Source of the DNA: Clostridia bacterium
GTDB taxonomy: Bacteria > Bacillota > Clostridia > Oscillospirales > CAG-272
Assembly: GCA_900754175.1 (NCBI GenBank)
Contig: CAAEBS010000065.1
Span: 1 to 5,988, forward strand
Direction of reading: 5' to 3'
Length of the DNA: 5,988 nt
Below are positions 5,767-5,988 of the stretch, in pieces. The notes beneath the pieces were generated by a model. The model ran no database searches. It had not been told where the DNA came from and saw nothing but the letters and a program-made list of their open reading frames with translations. Each line of letters opens with the position of its first letter. Positions within the stretch are counted from its first letter, which is position 1. The translations under genes were made by a program, and so were the position numbers.

Positions 5767-5988
5767 AAAAGACTTTGGAACAAGGGTTAGGGACACGGCA
5801 GACCCGGAGTTTTACCGTTGCGGAAGTTTAGCACGGGGGTGGTGCGCTCGACGATTGGAGATCCCGACCTACGGTCGCCCTCCGGGTTCGACTCCGGACT
5901 TCGCCCTCCGCTCAGGATGACACGTAAGCCGATTTTACGCCTATTCTGAAGCAAAGGCGCCCATATTTATTGGCAAAAAACGCACGAA
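5767..5988. other. Non-coding right end
   Basis: No supported gene lies between the terminal hairpin and the window edge on either strand. Besides the repeat at 5858-5922 there is a small inverted repeat CGTAA-7 nt-TTACG (5923-5939), which may be part of the same element. TTGGCA at 5970-5975 could be a -35 element of a gene beyond the edge, but its -10 would fall at or past the end of the window. Confidence 0.5.
5858..5922. repeat. Probable degenerate interspersed intergenic repeat
   Basis: The segment runs from GGAGATCCC to CTCAGGATGACA and is built from small palindromes: CGACC-TAC-GGTCG (5865-5877) and TCCGG-8 nt-CCGGA (5881-5898). It also holds a direct repeat TCGCCCTCCG at 5875-5884 and 5901-5910. 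Read on the other strand it begins TGTCATCCTGAGCGGAGGGC, resembling a class of short intergenic repeats I recall as widespread in gut Firmicutes and other genomes. No protein or RNA gene is visible. Dispersal elsewhere in the genome is recalled pattern, not something visible in this window. Confidence 0.5.

Noticed and set aside
5881..5898. tRNA-like T arm (GGGTTCGACTCC)
   Set aside because: No matching acceptor, D or anticodon arms are found around it, and the stem pairs imperfectly in the tRNA register; it is part of the palindromic repeat.
5970..5988. TTGGCA as a -35 of a downstream gene
   Set aside because: The window ends before a -10 could be confirmed.

Overview
The window looks like chromosomal DNA from a gut-type member of the Clostridia (Firmicutes), probably Oscillospiraceae/Ruminococcaceae. 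This placement is inferred from strong GGAGG-type ribosome binding sites, moderate GC with a G/C-rich third codon position, the protein families present, and the style of the hairpin and repeat at the right end. There is no rRNA or marker gene to confirm it.

Layout, all genes on the + strand. Positions 1-204 hold the 3' end of an unrecognised gene that appears broken by a one-base frameshift near 120. Positions 205-286 hold a good SigA-type promoter with overlapping inverted and direct repeats. A TetR-family regulator follows at 287-868. A long bipartite hairpin followed by a T-rich tract (907-979) separates it from a compact operon: ABC ATPase 1 (1057-1989), ABC ATPase 2 (1986-2903), an ABC-2-type permease with a very large external domain (2893-4494), a DUF308/HdeD-like six-helix membrane protein (4533-5075), and a small protein with five 13-residue Asp-rich repeats, a 21-residue uncharged segment and a charged helical tail (5136-5711). 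The two ATPases and the permease overlap translationally (4 and 11 nt). The last two genes follow after 38 and 60 nt, each with its own ribosome binding site, so they are plausibly in the same transcript. The end (5712-5988) is non-coding: a strong hairpin, then a degenerate interspersed repeat.

How they may work together: the two diverged but apparently catalytically intact ATPases probably form a heterodimer driving the single permease as an exporter. The TetR protein probably senses a ligand, possibly the exported compound, and controls its own promoter and perhaps the operon. The HdeD-like and repeat proteins are the unusual part. They suggest a membrane-stress or envelope-associated function coupled to the transporter, but their substrate and role cannot be read from the sequence. 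The repeat protein is the best candidate for something poorly described.
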